Under the pieces are notes generated by a model. It searched no databases, had not been told where the DNA came from, and worked only from the letters and a program-made list of their open reading frames with translations. The translations under genes were made by a program, and so were the position numbers. A stretch of DNA of 27,142 nucleotides from an uncultured Marmoricola sp. (GTDB taxonomy: Bacteria > Actinomycetota > Actinomycetes > Propionibacteriales > Nocardioidaceae), in NCBI RefSeq assembly GCF_943913695.1, contig NZ_CALTZE010000040.1, forward strand, positions 1 to 27,142, read 5' to 3'. Positions 1-7,368 of the stretch are shown here, piece by piece. Numbering within the stretch: the stretch's first letter is position 1; the number at the start of each line of letters is the position of its first letter.

Positions 1-1299
1 AGGGTCGGGGCACTCCACGCGCCGCTCGAGCCGGGTGACGATGTCGCGGGCGTCCTCGAGGCTGCTCGCGCCGATGCCCTCCTCGACCTGGCGGGCGTAG
101 GCCTCGGGGAGGTCCTGCACCCGCAGCTGGCTGGTCTCCTCGACGTGGCGCAGCGTGAGACCCGGCACCTCGGCCTCGACGCCACGGAAGATCGTGACCG
201 CGTCGTCCTCGGTGCCGACGAAGTACTGCCCCTGGGTCCAGCGGTAGCCCGCCACACCGATCACGCCGAGCGCCAGCGCGAGCACCAGCAGCACGGCCAG
301 ACGCCGCAGCCACAGGAAGCGACGGGGAGGGCGCGGGGCGTAGCGGCTCTCCTCGGGGTCCAGTCCGTCGTCGTGGCCGTGACCGGACCGGCCGCCGCGG
401 GCACGGCCACCGCCGCGGTCGCCGCGGTCGTCGGAGATCGCAGGGAGTTGCCCGGTGTCAGGGGGGATCGCGGCGCCCGGCAGCTTGCCGCGGGCGGCCT
501 CCGCGGCCGCGCCCACCAGCATCGGCCCGGTGACAGAGGCGGCGCTGGTCTCGTCGTCGGCCCCGGGGGCGGGCTCGTCGTCACCGACCACGTCGGCGAC
601 GACGACGGTGACGTTGTCGGAGGAGCCGGCGTCGAGCGCGGCGGAGACGAGCGTGACCGCGGCGTGGTCGACGGTGCCGTCGCCGAGCAGCCGGGCCAGG
701 TCGTCCGTGGAGAGCACCCCCGAGGCGCCGTCGGAGCACAGCAGGATCCGGTCGCCCACGGCGACGTCGAGGGTGAAGACGTCGGGCTCGGGCTCGTGGA
801 CGCCGTCGACCGCGCGCAGGATCAGGTTGCGGTGGGGGTGGACCCGGGCCTCGTCCTCGGTGATGCGGCCCTCGTCGATGAGGCTCTGCACGAAAGTGTG
901 GTCGTTGGTCAGCTGCGCGAGGGTGCCGTCGCGCAACAGGTAGCCGCGGCTGTCGCCGACGTGGCCGACCGCGATCCGGGTGCCGTCGAAGACCAGGGCG
1001 GTGACCGTGGTGCTGGTGCCGTCGAGCTCGGGCTGGGCGGCGACCAGCTCGGCGATGCGGTCGTGACTGAGGTGGATCGCGCCGGCGAGGCTGCCCAGCA
1101 CGTCGGTCTCAGAGCCGGTCACCACCGGCTCGTCGAGGCGGCGCAGCACCTCGACGGTCTGGCTGCTGGCCACGTCGCCGCGGGCCGAGCCGCCCACCCC
1201 GTCGGCGACCACGAGCAGGTGGGGGCCGGCGTAGCCGGAGTCCTGGTTGTCGCGGCGCACCCGCCCGACGTCGGAGAGAGCGGCGTAGCTCAGCCTCAT
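1..1299 (-). CDS. pstP: PP2C-family Ser/Thr protein phosphatase PstP (3' end beyond window)
   Basis: This is a membrane-anchored metal-dependent phosphatase that in actinobacteria counteracts the PknA/PknB kinases controlling growth and division. It reads on the minus strand from the ATG at 1299 and is still open at base 1, giving 433 residues. PP2C motifs are clear: DVGRVRRDNQDS (about 10-21), ADGVGG (32-37, metal-binding D33), GHVGDSR, SDG and DNVTVVV. A proline/arginine/glycine-rich linker leads to one membrane helix (about 333-352), then at least 80 extracytoplasmic residues. Mycobacterial PstP is a little over 500 residues, so the C-terminus is missing here. It starts 7 bases after the fhaB stop, so it is probably co-transcribed with fhaB and fhaA. 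In relatives rodA, pbpA, pknA and pknB follow, which would lie to the left of this window. Confidence 0.93.
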   Translation of the reverse strand, partial: MRLSYAALSDVGRVRRDNQDSGYAGPHLLVVADGVGGSARGDVASSQTVEVLRRLDEPVVTGSETDVLGSLAGAIHLSHDRIAELVAAQPELDGTSTTVTALVFDGTRIAVGHVGDSRGYLLRDGTLAQLTNDHTFVQSLIDEGRITEDEARVHPHRNLILRAVDGVHEPEPDVFTLDVAVGDRILLCSDGASGVLSTDDLARLLGDGTVDHAAVTLVSAALDAGSSDNVTVVVADVVGDDEPAPGADDETSAASVTGPMLVGAAAEAARGKLPGAAIPPDTGQLPAISDDRGDRGGGRARGGRSGHGHDDGLDPEESRYAPRPPRRFLWLRRLAVLLVLALALGVIGVAGYRWTQGQYFVGTEDDAVTIFRGVEAEVPGLTLRHVEETSQLRVQDLPEAYARQVEEGIGASSLEDARDIVTRLERRVECPDP

Positions 1300-1306
1300 G
1301 CGGGGC

Positions 1307-1789
1307 TCACTTGCGCAGCTCCAGCACGGTCTTGCCGATGCGCACGCGGGTGCCGAGCTGGATCGCGGTGGGGGCGGTGATGCGGCTGCTGCCGACGTAG
1401 GTGCCGTTGGTCGAGCCGAGGTCCTCGACATACCACTGGTCGCCGGAGACGGCGATGCGCGCGTGGCGGGTCGAGACGTAGTCGTCGTCGAGGCGGATCG
1501 CCGCGTCGTGGCCGCGTCCGATCAGCAGCGGCGCCTGCGAGAGCGACACGGTCTCACCGGCGCTGCTGCCCTCGACGATCGCAACCGTGCCGGGCACCCC
1601 GCGCTTGGGCTTGCCGGCCTTGGCGGGCTTGGGTGCCTTCTGCTTCGAGCGCTTCTCGGCGCGGGCGGCCTCGCGGGGCGCCCGGGCGCCGAACATGTCC
1701 GAGCGGATGACCGAGATGCACGAGAGCACGAGGATCCACAGGATCGCCAGGTAGGCGAAGCGGATCAGCACGAGGGTGAGCTCGGACAC
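1307..1789 (-). CDS. fhaB: FHA-domain membrane protein FhaB (FipA)
   Basis: This 160-residue protein starts at a GTG, 7 bases after the fhaA stop, with a GAGG-like site upstream. An N-terminal membrane helix (about 7-29) is followed by a basic Lys/Ala/Pro linker (about 40-66) and a C-terminal FHA domain (about 68-160). The FHA signature residues are present: GRG (91-93), the S-x-x-H turn in VSTRH (about 105-109) and DLGSTNG (123-129). These bind phosphothreonine. In mycobacteria FhaB/FipA is recruited by phosphorylated partners at the division septum. The gene order fhaA-fhaB-pstP is the actinobacterial norm and supports the assignment. Confidence 0.93.
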   Translation of the reverse strand: MSELTLVLIRFAYLAILWILVLSCISVIRSDMFGARAPREAARAEKRSKQKAPKPAKAGKPKRGVPGTVAIVEGSSAGETVSLSQAPLLIGRGHDAAIRLDDDYVSTRHARIAVSGDQWYVEDLGSTNGTYVGSSRITAPTAIQLGTRVRIGKTVLELRK

Positions 1790-1796
1790 GGGCGCC

Positions 1797-2516
1797 TCAA
1801 CCTCGCTTCAGCCGCAGCGTCATGGTGGTCGTGCCGATCTTTACCGTCGCCCCGTCGGCGAGCCGGGCCTGCTCGACCCGCTTGCCGTTGACGGCGACGC
1901 CGTTGGTCGACCCGAGGTCGTGCACCGAGATGCGTGGCTCGTCGCCCGGGGTCTGCGCCTCCTCGACGCGGATCTCCACGTGGCGGCGGCTGACCCCCGG
2001 GTCGTCGATGCGCAGGTCGGCGTCGTTGCCGCGGCCGATCACGATGCCCGGCGGGGTCAGCGGCAGCGCCTCGCCGCCGACCTCGAGCGTCGCGCTGGCG
2101 CGGCGTACGGCGGTCTCCGTGGGGTCGCCGCCCGCCAGGCTGGAGCTGGCGTGCGACTTGCTGCGCACCCGGAAGCGACCGGTGGTGAGGTCGTCGCTGG
2201 CCTCGAGGCTGACGTGCACCGGGCCCGTGAAGACATAGGACTGGCTCGCCGCGTGGTCGCGCAGCAGCTCGACGAGCTCACGGTTGAGCTGCGGGCCCAG
2301 CCCCTCGAGGCGCTCGTGGTCGCCGGGGGAGAGCTCGACGTGGAAGTCGTTGGGCACCAGGCGCCGGTCGCGGCTGAGGATCTGAGCGGAGTTGTCGACC
2401 TCGCGCGCGAGCGCGGAGGAGATCTCGACCGGCTGCACCGCGCTGCGGAAGGTGCGGGCGAAGACGCCGGAGATGAGCTGCTCCAGCTTGTTCTCGAAGC
2501 GCTGCAGGCCGCTCAT
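1797..2516 (-). CDS. fhaA: FHA-domain protein FhaA (DUF3662 plus FHA)
   Basis: This 239-residue cytoplasmic phosphothreonine-binding adaptor is the first gene of the fhaA-fhaB-pstP operon. The start chosen is the ATG at 2516, preceded by a strong AGGAGG. Longer in-frame starts further upstream have no such site and read through intergenic DNA. The N-terminal DUF3662 domain (about 1-120, opening MSGLQRFENKLEQLISG) is joined by a short linker to a C-terminal FHA domain (about 145-239) with GRGNDADLRI, VSRRHVEI and DLGSTNG. In mycobacteria FhaA binds the phosphorylated pseudokinase domain of MviN and limits peptidoglycan synthesis. This version lacks the long disordered middle of the M. tuberculosis protein (over 500 residues), so it is a compact form. 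Confidence 0.93.
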   Translation of the reverse strand: MSGLQRFENKLEQLISGVFARTFRSAVQPVEISSALAREVDNSAQILSRDRRLVPNDFHVELSPGDHERLEGLGPQLNRELVELLRDHAASQSYVFTGPVHVSLEASDDLTTGRFRVRSKSHASSSLAGGDPTETAVRRASATLEVGGEALPLTPPGIVIGRGNDADLRIDDPGVSRRHVEIRVEEAQTPGDEPRISVHDLGSTNGVAVNGKRVEQARLADGATVKIGTTTMTLRLKRG

Positions 2517-2675
2517 GGCGCCTCCTCTCGCTGACGTGTGTCTGGTCCGGGGGAAGCGCCGGGGGCAGGCTCTCGCCCACCCGTGGTGGCGCCCCCAGGA
2601 TCGTAGCGGGCGGGCTGGTCGGTTTCGTGGGGTTGGTCCGGCGGCGCGCGGCGCGGTCCGTCGTACGTCGAGGAC

Positions 2676-2716
2676 TGCAGCGATCTCGGTCCACCAGGTG
2701 GACCGGGATCGCTGCA
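2676..2716. repeat. Near-perfect 41-bp palindrome between fhaA and tRNA-Leu
   Basis: Two 20-base arms (2676-2695 and 2697-2716) are reverse complements except for one T/G position (a G-U wobble in RNA), with a single A at the centre. The outer ends read TGCAGCGATC and GATCGCTGCA. Neither strand has a T-run after the hairpin, so it is not a classical intrinsic terminator. It lies between two divergently read units. It could be a dispersed REP-type palindrome, a cruciform or an operator. The role is unknown. Confidence 0.85.
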
Positions 2717-2737
2717 CTGTGGCCCACCGGCCTCGGT

Positions 2738-2767
2738 TTGGGCGCGGTCGGAGCCGTGGGATACCGT
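2738..2767 (+). promoter_or_regulatory. Probable promoter of tRNA-Leu
   Basis: A -35-like TTGGGC (2738-2743) is followed after 18 bases by a -10-like TACCGT (2762-2767). A start near 2774 would give a short 5' leader before the mature tRNA end at 2781. This is inferred from motif and spacing only. Confidence 0.5.
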
Positions 2768-2780
2768 GGGCCCGCTTCTG

Positions 2781-2864
2781 GCGCGAGTGGCGGAATAGGC
2801 AGACGCGCACGGTTCAGGTCCGTGTGCCCGAAAGGGCGTGGGGGTTCAACTCCCCCCTCGCGCA
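2781..2864 (+). tRNA. tRNA-Leu, anticodon CAG
   Basis: This is a class II tRNA of 84 bases. The acceptor stem GCGCGAG (2781-2787) pairs fully with CTCGCGC (2857-2863), with discriminator A2864. The anticodon stem CACGG/CCGTG encloses the loop TTCAGGT, giving anticodon CAG (2815-2817), which reads CUG. There is a long variable arm (TGCCC-GAAA-GGGCG) and a T arm GGGGG-TTCAACT-CCCCC. The CCA end is not encoded. M. tuberculosis has a tRNA-Leu (leuT) next to fhaA, so the synteny fits. Confidence 0.97.
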
Positions 2865-2868
2865 CGAC

Positions 2869-2896
2869 AACCCCAGGTCGGTCGACCTGGGGTTTT
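2869..2896 (+). terminator. Intrinsic terminator after tRNA-Leu
   Basis: A stem AACCCCAGGT (2869-2878) pairs with ACCTGGGGTT (2885-2894) around a 6-base loop and is followed by TT (TTTT in all at 2893-2896). It lies 4 bases after the tRNA 3' end. Its GC-rich stem and T-run make it the clearest intrinsic terminator in the window. Confidence 0.85.
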
Positions 2897-2981
2897 GCGC
2901 GTCCCGGGGTCCGACGTCTGGCGCGCCGACCCCCGCGGTGGGACGCTGGGCGCTGCGGGGGCGGGAGCCTGGGGAGGCGTC

Positions 2982-4001
2982 GTGAAGCGTCTGGTGCTGT
3001 GTTGTGACGGCACGTGGTCCAGCCCCTGGCAGGGACGGCCCACCAACGTCATCCACTTCTACAACTCCGTGGCCGAGCGCGACGCCGAGGGCGTGCGGCA
3101 GGTCAAGGACTACCGCCGCGGCGTCGGCACCACGCCGATGGAGCGGCTGCGCGGCGGGCTCTTCGGCTACGGCCTCTCGCGCGAGGTGCGCAACGCCTAC
3201 GCCTGGGTGGTCGAGACCTTCGAGCCCGGCGACGAGATCTGGGCGCTCGGATTCAGCCGAGGAGCCTTCACCGCGCGCAGCACGGTGGGGCTGATCCGCA
3301 AGGCCGGGGTGCTGCGGCGCGAGGAGTCGGGCCGAGTCGACGAGGCGTACGCGCTCTACCGGCGCCGCGACGTACGCCCTGCCGACCCCGAGCCGACGGC
3401 GTTTCGTGAGGCCTACTCCCACGTGACCCGGGTCCGGTTCGTCGGGGTGTGGGACACGGTGGGCGCGCTGGGGATCCCCGAGCTCGGGATCGGGCTGCTC
3501 GACCGGCTCAACCGCAAGTGGGCCTTCCACGACACCCAGCTCAGCTCCTACGTCGACGCGGCCTGCCACGCCGTGGCGGTCGACGAGCGCCGCAAGCCCT
3601 TCGCCCCCACGCTGTGGGAGCCCTCGGAGGCCGAGGAGCAGACGGTGGAGCAGGTGTGGTTCACCGGGTGCCACAGCGACATCGGCGGCGGCACCGAGGG
3701 CGACGACGGCCTGGCCGACCTGACGCTGTGGTGGATGCAGCAGCGCGCGCGCCACCACGGCCTGGGCTTCGAGGACGAGGCACCGCCACGCGACCACCGC
3801 TGGACCACGGCGCCGATCCACGAGTCGCGCACGGGGATCTTCAAGCTGGCCCCGGCCCAGGACCGGCCCCTCGGTGCGGTCGACCCGCAGCACGAGCGCG
3901 CGGCCTCACCGGCGGCGGAACGGCTGGACCTCGACGACAGCTACCGACCGCCGCAGCTCGAGGCCTACCTCGCGCGCGGCGGAGCCGTGCAGCAGCTCTA
4001 G
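2982..4001 (+). CDS. DUF2235 family alpha/beta hydrolase-like protein
   Basis: This 339-residue protein belongs to DUF2235, a hydrolase-like family that includes the catalytic part of some type VI secretion phospholipase effectors. Most stand-alone bacterial members have no known substrate. The GTG start at 2982 has GGGGAGG 4 bases upstream. An earlier in-frame opening would run through the tRNA and is rejected. Family motifs are visible: CCDGTW (about 7-12), TNV (21-23), the nucleophile elbow GFSRG (90-94, putative Ser92) and CHSDIGGG (230-237). There is no signal peptide or membrane helix, so it is probably cytoplasmic. It has no obvious operon partner. Family assignment is firm and function is not. 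Confidence 0.88.
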   Translation: MKRLVLCCDGTWSSPWQGRPTNVIHFYNSVAERDAEGVRQVKDYRRGVGTTPMERLRGGLFGYGLSREVRNAYAWVVETFEPGDEIWALGFSRGAFTARSTVGLIRKAGVLRREESGRVDEAYALYRRRDVRPADPEPTAFREAYSHVTRVRFVGVWDTVGALGIPELGIGLLDRLNRKWAFHDTQLSSYVDAACHAVAVDERRKPFAPTLWEPSEAEEQTVEQVWFTGCHSDIGGGTEGDDGLADLTLWWMQQRARHHGLGFEDEAPPRDHRWTTAPIHESRTGIFKLAPAQDRPLGAVDPQHERAASPAAERLDLDDSYRPPQLEAYLARGGAVQQL

Positions 4002-4141
4002 CTGCGCACCTGGCTGTGGGGCGCGCCGCCCGAGCGGCCCGCTGCGGTCGCACGCGCGGTCATGGCCGTCAGCACGGTCGAGAGCGCGAGCGCGCACACG
4101 ACCAGGAGGACGACGGCGAGGCGTGGCGGAAACGTGGGCAT
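3998..4141 (-). CDS. Possible 47-residue single-pass membrane protein
   Basis: A minus-strand frame from the ATG at 4141 to the stop at 3998-4000 encodes MPTFPPRLAV followed by a hydrophobic helix (about 9-27) and a basic, polar tail. Its end overlaps the DUF2235 stop codon by a few bases in convergent orientation. There is no good ribosome binding site (GGGG about 14 bases upstream), and another ATG lies close by in a different frame. The helix and its fit in the otherwise empty stretch 4002-4195 are the only support. Confidence 0.33.
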   Translation of the reverse strand: MPTFPPRLAVVLLVVCALALSTVLTAMTARATAAGRSGGAPHSQVRS

Positions 4142-4195
4142 CGCGGCATTGTGGCCCCGCGTCGCCGTCGCCGTCGCCCCGCGGGCCCGACCGGT

Positions 4196-5116
4196 CTAGG
4201 ACGCCGGGAAGCGCACTCCGGTCCTGTCCTCCGAGAGCTCCCACAGCTGGGCGGCCAGCGCCTCGTCGCGGGCGGCCCGGCTCAGCTTGGCCGGGCCGAG
4301 CCGGCCGCGGGCCTCGCGCAGCTGCTGGGGGCCGGTGTACGTCGCGGGGCCGGCGTAGGTCGCCGCCCACAGCGTGGGGTTGGCGCCCGCGGCGGCGGAT
4401 TGGAAGAGCACCCGGCCCACGAGGGGGGCGACCTGGCGCACGCCGGGGATCCGGCCGAGTCCGTCGGGGGAGACCATCAGCCCGGTGTTGGAGACCCCGG
4501 GATGGCACGCGGCGACAGTGAGCGAGTCGCCGACGCGGCGCTGGAGCTCGAAGCCGAAGAGCAGGTTGGCCAGCTTGGAGTTGCCATAGGCGTGGCTGGC
4601 GGAGTAGCGACCGGCACCCGACGCGGCCTGGTTGCCCTGCAGCACCGTGGCGTCGCCGCGGTGGTGGGCGATCGAGGCGACGGGGACCACGCGCGGGTCG
4701 GGCGCCTCGCGCAGGTGCGGCAGCAGCAGGCCGGTGAGCGCGAAGTGCCCCAGGTGGTTGGTGCCGAACTGCAGCTCGAACCCGTCCTCGGTCTCGCGGT
4801 AGCGCGGCGGGGTCATCACCCCGGCGTTGCAGACCAGCACGTCGAGGGGGCCGCTCCAGCTCTCGGCGAACCGGCGTACGGAGGCCAGCGAGGCGAGGTC
4901 GAGCTCGGCGACCTCGGTGGCGCCGGGGAGCCGGACCTGCGCCTCGCGCGCCTTGTCGAGGTTGCGGCAGGCGATCGTCACCTCGGCGCCGTGGTCGGCC
5001 AGGGCGTGCGCGGCGTGAAAGCCGATGCCGGAGTTGCCGCCGGTCACCAGGACCCGGCGACCGGTGAGGTCGGGCAGGTCGTCGGGGCCGAAGCCGGCGA
5101 GGTCGGGGGTGGTCAT
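4196..5116 (-). CDS. Short-chain dehydrogenase/reductase (retinol dehydrogenase/WWOX-like)
   Basis: This 306-residue NAD(P)-dependent oxidoreductase has the classical SDR Rossmann fold. TGGNSGIG (25-32) is the dinucleotide-binding motif, CNAGV follows strand 4, and VASIA plus YGNSK supply the catalytic Ser and the Tyr-x3-Lys pair. Length and the motif FGTNHLGHF place it with retinol dehydrogenase/oxidoreductase-like SDRs. The true substrate is unknown. Its ATG (5116) overlaps the stop of the upstream acyl-CoA dehydrogenase gene by 4 bases, so the two are almost certainly translationally coupled. This suggests a joint role in acyl or alcohol/aldehyde metabolism, which is inference. Confidence 0.9.
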   Translation of the reverse strand: MTTPDLAGFGPDDLPDLTGRRVLVTGGNSGIGFHAAHALADHGAEVTIACRNLDKAREAQVRLPGATEVAELDLASLASVRRFAESWSGPLDVLVCNAGVMTPPRYRETEDGFELQFGTNHLGHFALTGLLLPHLREAPDPRVVPVASIAHHRGDATVLQGNQAASGAGRYSASHAYGNSKLANLLFGFELQRRVGDSLTVAACHPGVSNTGLMVSPDGLGRIPGVRQVAPLVGRVLFQSAAAGANPTLWAATYAGPATYTGPQQLREARGRLGPAKLSRAARDEALAAQLWELSEDRTGVRFPAS

Positions 5117-6279
5117 CTGGCTCCTTCGGTGTGCAGCGTGCCCGCGTCGCCCTTGTCCAGGGAGCGGGCGATCACCATGCGCTGGATCTGGTTGGTGCCC
5201 TCGAAGATCTGGGTCACCTTGGCCTCGCGCATGAAGCGCTCGACCGGGAAGTCCTTGGTGTACCCGTAGCCGCCCAGCACCTGCACGGCGTCGGTCGTGA
5301 CCCGCATGGCCGCGTCGGTGGCGACGAGCTTGGCCACGGAGGCCTCGCGCCCGAAGGGCAGCCCGCGGTCGCGCAGCCGCGCGGCGTGCAGGTAGGTCGC
5401 CCGGGCGCTGAGCACGGCCGCCTCCATGTCGGCGAGCAGGAAGCCGAGCCCCTGGAAGTCGATGATCGGGCGGCCGAACTGCTCGCGCTCCTTGGCGTAC
5501 GCCGTCGCGTGGTCGACGGCGCCCTGGGCCAGGCCGACCGCGACCGCCGCGATCCCGAGCCTGCCGGAGTCGAGCCCGGCGAGGGCGATCCGCAGCCCGT
5601 CGCCCTCCGCGCCGAGCAGCCGGTCGGCGCCGACGCGTACGCCGTCGAAGCGCATGGTCGCGGTGTCGGAGCCGGTCAGTCCCATCTTGCGCTCGGGGGC
5701 GTCGGCCTCCAGCCCGGCGGCGTCGGCGGGCACCAGGAAGCAGCTGATGCCGCCGTCGGCCCGGGCCATCACCTTGTAGAAGTCGGCCTGGCCGCCGTGG
5801 GTCGTCCACGCCTTCGCGCCGTGCAGCACGTAGTCGTCGCCGTCGCGCTCAGCGCGGGTGCGCATCGCGCTCGGGTCGGAGCCGGCGTGGGCCTCGGAGA
5901 GGCAGTAGGCCCCGAGCAGCTCCCCGCCGAGCATGTCGGGCAGCCAGCGCCGACGCTGCTCCTCGGTGCCCTTGGTGAAGAGCCCGAAGCAGGAGAGCGC
6001 GTGCACGCTGACCCCGACGCCGACGCTCGCCCACACGCTGGCGATCTCCTCGACCACCTGCAGGTAGACCTCGTAGGACACCCCGCCCCCGCCGTAGTCC
6101 TCGGGGTAGGGCAGCCCCAGCAGCCCGGCACGGCCGAGCGTGCGGAAGACCTCGCGCGGGAAGGTCGCGGTCGCCTCCGCCTCGGCGACCAGCGGCAGCA
6201 GCTCGCGGGCGCACAGGTCGCGGGTGAGCTGGAGCAGCGCGGTCGACTCTTCGTCGGGGAGCACCCGGGTGGCAGGCAT
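5113..6279 (-). CDS. Acyl-CoA dehydrogenase
   Basis: This 388-residue FAD enzyme introduces the alpha-beta double bond in acyl-CoA thioesters. Full-length short/medium-chain family architecture is visible: an N-terminal helical domain, the FAD/CoA signature YCLSEAHAGSD (about 130-140), the middle beta domain with MGLTGSDTATMRFDGVRV, and the C-terminal helical domain with QVLGGYGYTKDFPVERF and QIFEGTNQIQRM, where Glu about 360 is the expected catalytic base. The ATG at 6279 is preceded by TAACGT (6286-6291 on the plus-strand coordinates) 6 bases away and no Shine-Dalgarno, which suggests a leaderless message. It is divergent from the aldo/keto reductase gene, with only 34 bases between start codons, and couples to the downstream SDR gene by a 4-base overlap. 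Confidence 0.94.
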   Translation of the reverse strand: MPATRVLPDEESTALLQLTRDLCARELLPLVAEAEATATFPREVFRTLGRAGLLGLPYPEDYGGGGVSYEVYLQVVEEIASVWASVGVGVSVHALSCFGLFTKGTEEQRRRWLPDMLGGELLGAYCLSEAHAGSDPSAMRTRAERDGDDYVLHGAKAWTTHGGQADFYKVMARADGGISCFLVPADAAGLEADAPERKMGLTGSDTATMRFDGVRVGADRLLGAEGDGLRIALAGLDSGRLGIAAVAVGLAQGAVDHATAYAKEREQFGRPIIDFQGLGFLLADMEAAVLSARATYLHAARLRDRGLPFGREASVAKLVATDAAMRVTTDAVQVLGGYGYTKDFPVERFMREAKVTQIFEGTNQIQRMVIARSLDKGDAGTLHTEGAR

Positions 6280-6313
6280 GAGCCGACGTTAGCCCGGTCG
6301 CTTTACTGGTCAC
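6280..6313. promoter_or_regulatory. 34-bp divergent promoter region with two leaderless-type -10 boxes
   Basis: On the minus strand TAACGT (6286-6291) lies 6 bases before the acyl-CoA dehydrogenase ATG. On the plus strand TTTACT (6302-6307) lies 6 bases before the aldo/keto reductase ATG. Neither gene has a Shine-Dalgarno site, so both messages are probably leaderless. The -35 elements would have to sit at the edge of or inside the opposite gene. Confidence 0.5.
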
Positions 6314-7357
6314 ATGCAGACCTACACCCCCGCCGCCGACCGCTACGACCCCGACACCGTGGCGCCGTACCGCCGGTGCGGTCGCAGCGGGCTGGTGCTG
6401 CCGCCGCTCTCGCTCGGCCTGTGGCAGAACTTCGGCACCGACCGCCCCGAGGAGACCCAGCGCGCGATCCTGCGCCGTGCCTTCGACCGCGGCGTGACCC
6501 ACTTCGACCTGGCCAACAACTACGGCCCGCCCTACGGCCGGGCGGAGGAGAACTTCGGCCGCTACCTGCACGAGGACTTCGCCGGCCTGCGCTACGAGCT
6601 GGTGATCTCGACCAAGGCCGGCTACGACATGTGGCCCGGGCCCTACGGCCAGGGCGGGGGCGGCCGCAAGTACGTCCTCGCCTCGCTCGACCAGTCGCTG
6701 GCGCGGATGGGGCTCGACTACGTCGACATCTTCTACAGCCACCGCTACGACCCCGACACCCCGCTGGAGGAGACCATCGGCGCGCTCGACACCGCCGTAC
6801 GGTCCGGACGGGCGCTGTACGCCGGCATCTCGTCGTACGGTCCCGAGCGCACCCGCGAGGCGGCCGAGATCGCACGCTCACTCGGCACGCCGCTGCTGAT
6901 CCACCAGCCGTCCTACTCGATGCTCAACCGCTGGATCGAGGACGGCCTGCTCGACGAGCTGGAGAGCCAGGGGATGGGATGCATCGTCTTCACCGCGCTC
7001 GCGCAGGGCCTGCTGACCAGCAAGTACCTCGACGGGGTCCCCGACGACTCCCGCGCCGCCCGCGAGGGCAGCACGATCGGCTCCGACCACCTCGACGACC
7101 GGGTGCTCGAGCGGATCCGCGCCCTGGCCGGCATCGCCGCCGACCGCGGTCAGAGCCTGGCCCAGCTCGCGCTGCAGTGGGTGCTGCGCGATGACCGCGT
7201 GACCTCGGCGGTCATCGGCGCGAGCTCGGTCGAGCAGCTCGACGACTCCCTCGACGCGCTGGCCGGCCCGCCCCTGGCCGACGACGAGCTCGCCGCTATC
7301 GACGAGCACGCCCGTGAGTCCGGCATCAACCTGTGGGCGTCCAGCAGCCAGGCCTGA
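6314..7357 (+). CDS. yghZ: Aldo/keto reductase, YghZ/Gpr (L-glyceraldehyde-3-phosphate reductase) type
   Basis: This 347-residue NADPH-dependent reductase closely follows E. coli YghZ (AKR14) from end to end: SLGLWQNFG, FDLANNYGPPYGRAEENFGR, STKAGYDMWPGPYG, YVDIFYSHRYD, LLIHQPSYSMLNRW, AQGLLTSKYL and the C-terminal NLWASSSQA. The catalytic tetrad is visible as Asp65, Tyr70, Lys101 and His143. E. coli YghZ reduces L-glyceraldehyde 3-phosphate and methylglyoxal, so detoxification of reactive aldehydes is the likely role. Motif identity makes the subfamily firm, although the physiological substrate here is untested. It ends 11 bases before the convergent ppgK stop. Confidence 0.93.
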   Translation: MQTYTPAADRYDPDTVAPYRRCGRSGLVLPPLSLGLWQNFGTDRPEETQRAILRRAFDRGVTHFDLANNYGPPYGRAEENFGRYLHEDFAGLRYELVISTKAGYDMWPGPYGQGGGGRKYVLASLDQSLARMGLDYVDIFYSHRYDPDTPLEETIGALDTAVRSGRALYAGISSYGPERTREAAEIARSLGTPLLIHQPSYSMLNRWIEDGLLDELESQGMGCIVFTALAQGLLTSKYLDGVPDDSRAAREGSTIGSDHLDDRVLERIRALAGIAADRGQSLAQLALQWVLRDDRVTSAVIGASSVEQLDDSLDALAGPPLADDELAAIDEHARESGINLWASSSQA

Positions 7358-7368
7358 CCGGCGGAGGG

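Noticed and set aside
2781..2864. tRNA-Leu as the attachment site of an integrated element
   Set aside because: No integrase gene and no repeated copy of the tRNA 3' end is visible in the window.
3449..5269. A 606-codon open frame on the plus strand
   Set aside because: It runs across the DUF2235, SDR and acyl-CoA dehydrogenase genes in the wrong frames and is a GC-driven artefact.
5131..7194. A 687-codon open frame on the plus strand
   Set aside because: It is antisense to the acyl-CoA dehydrogenase gene and out of frame with the aldo/keto reductase gene, and no motifs are seen.
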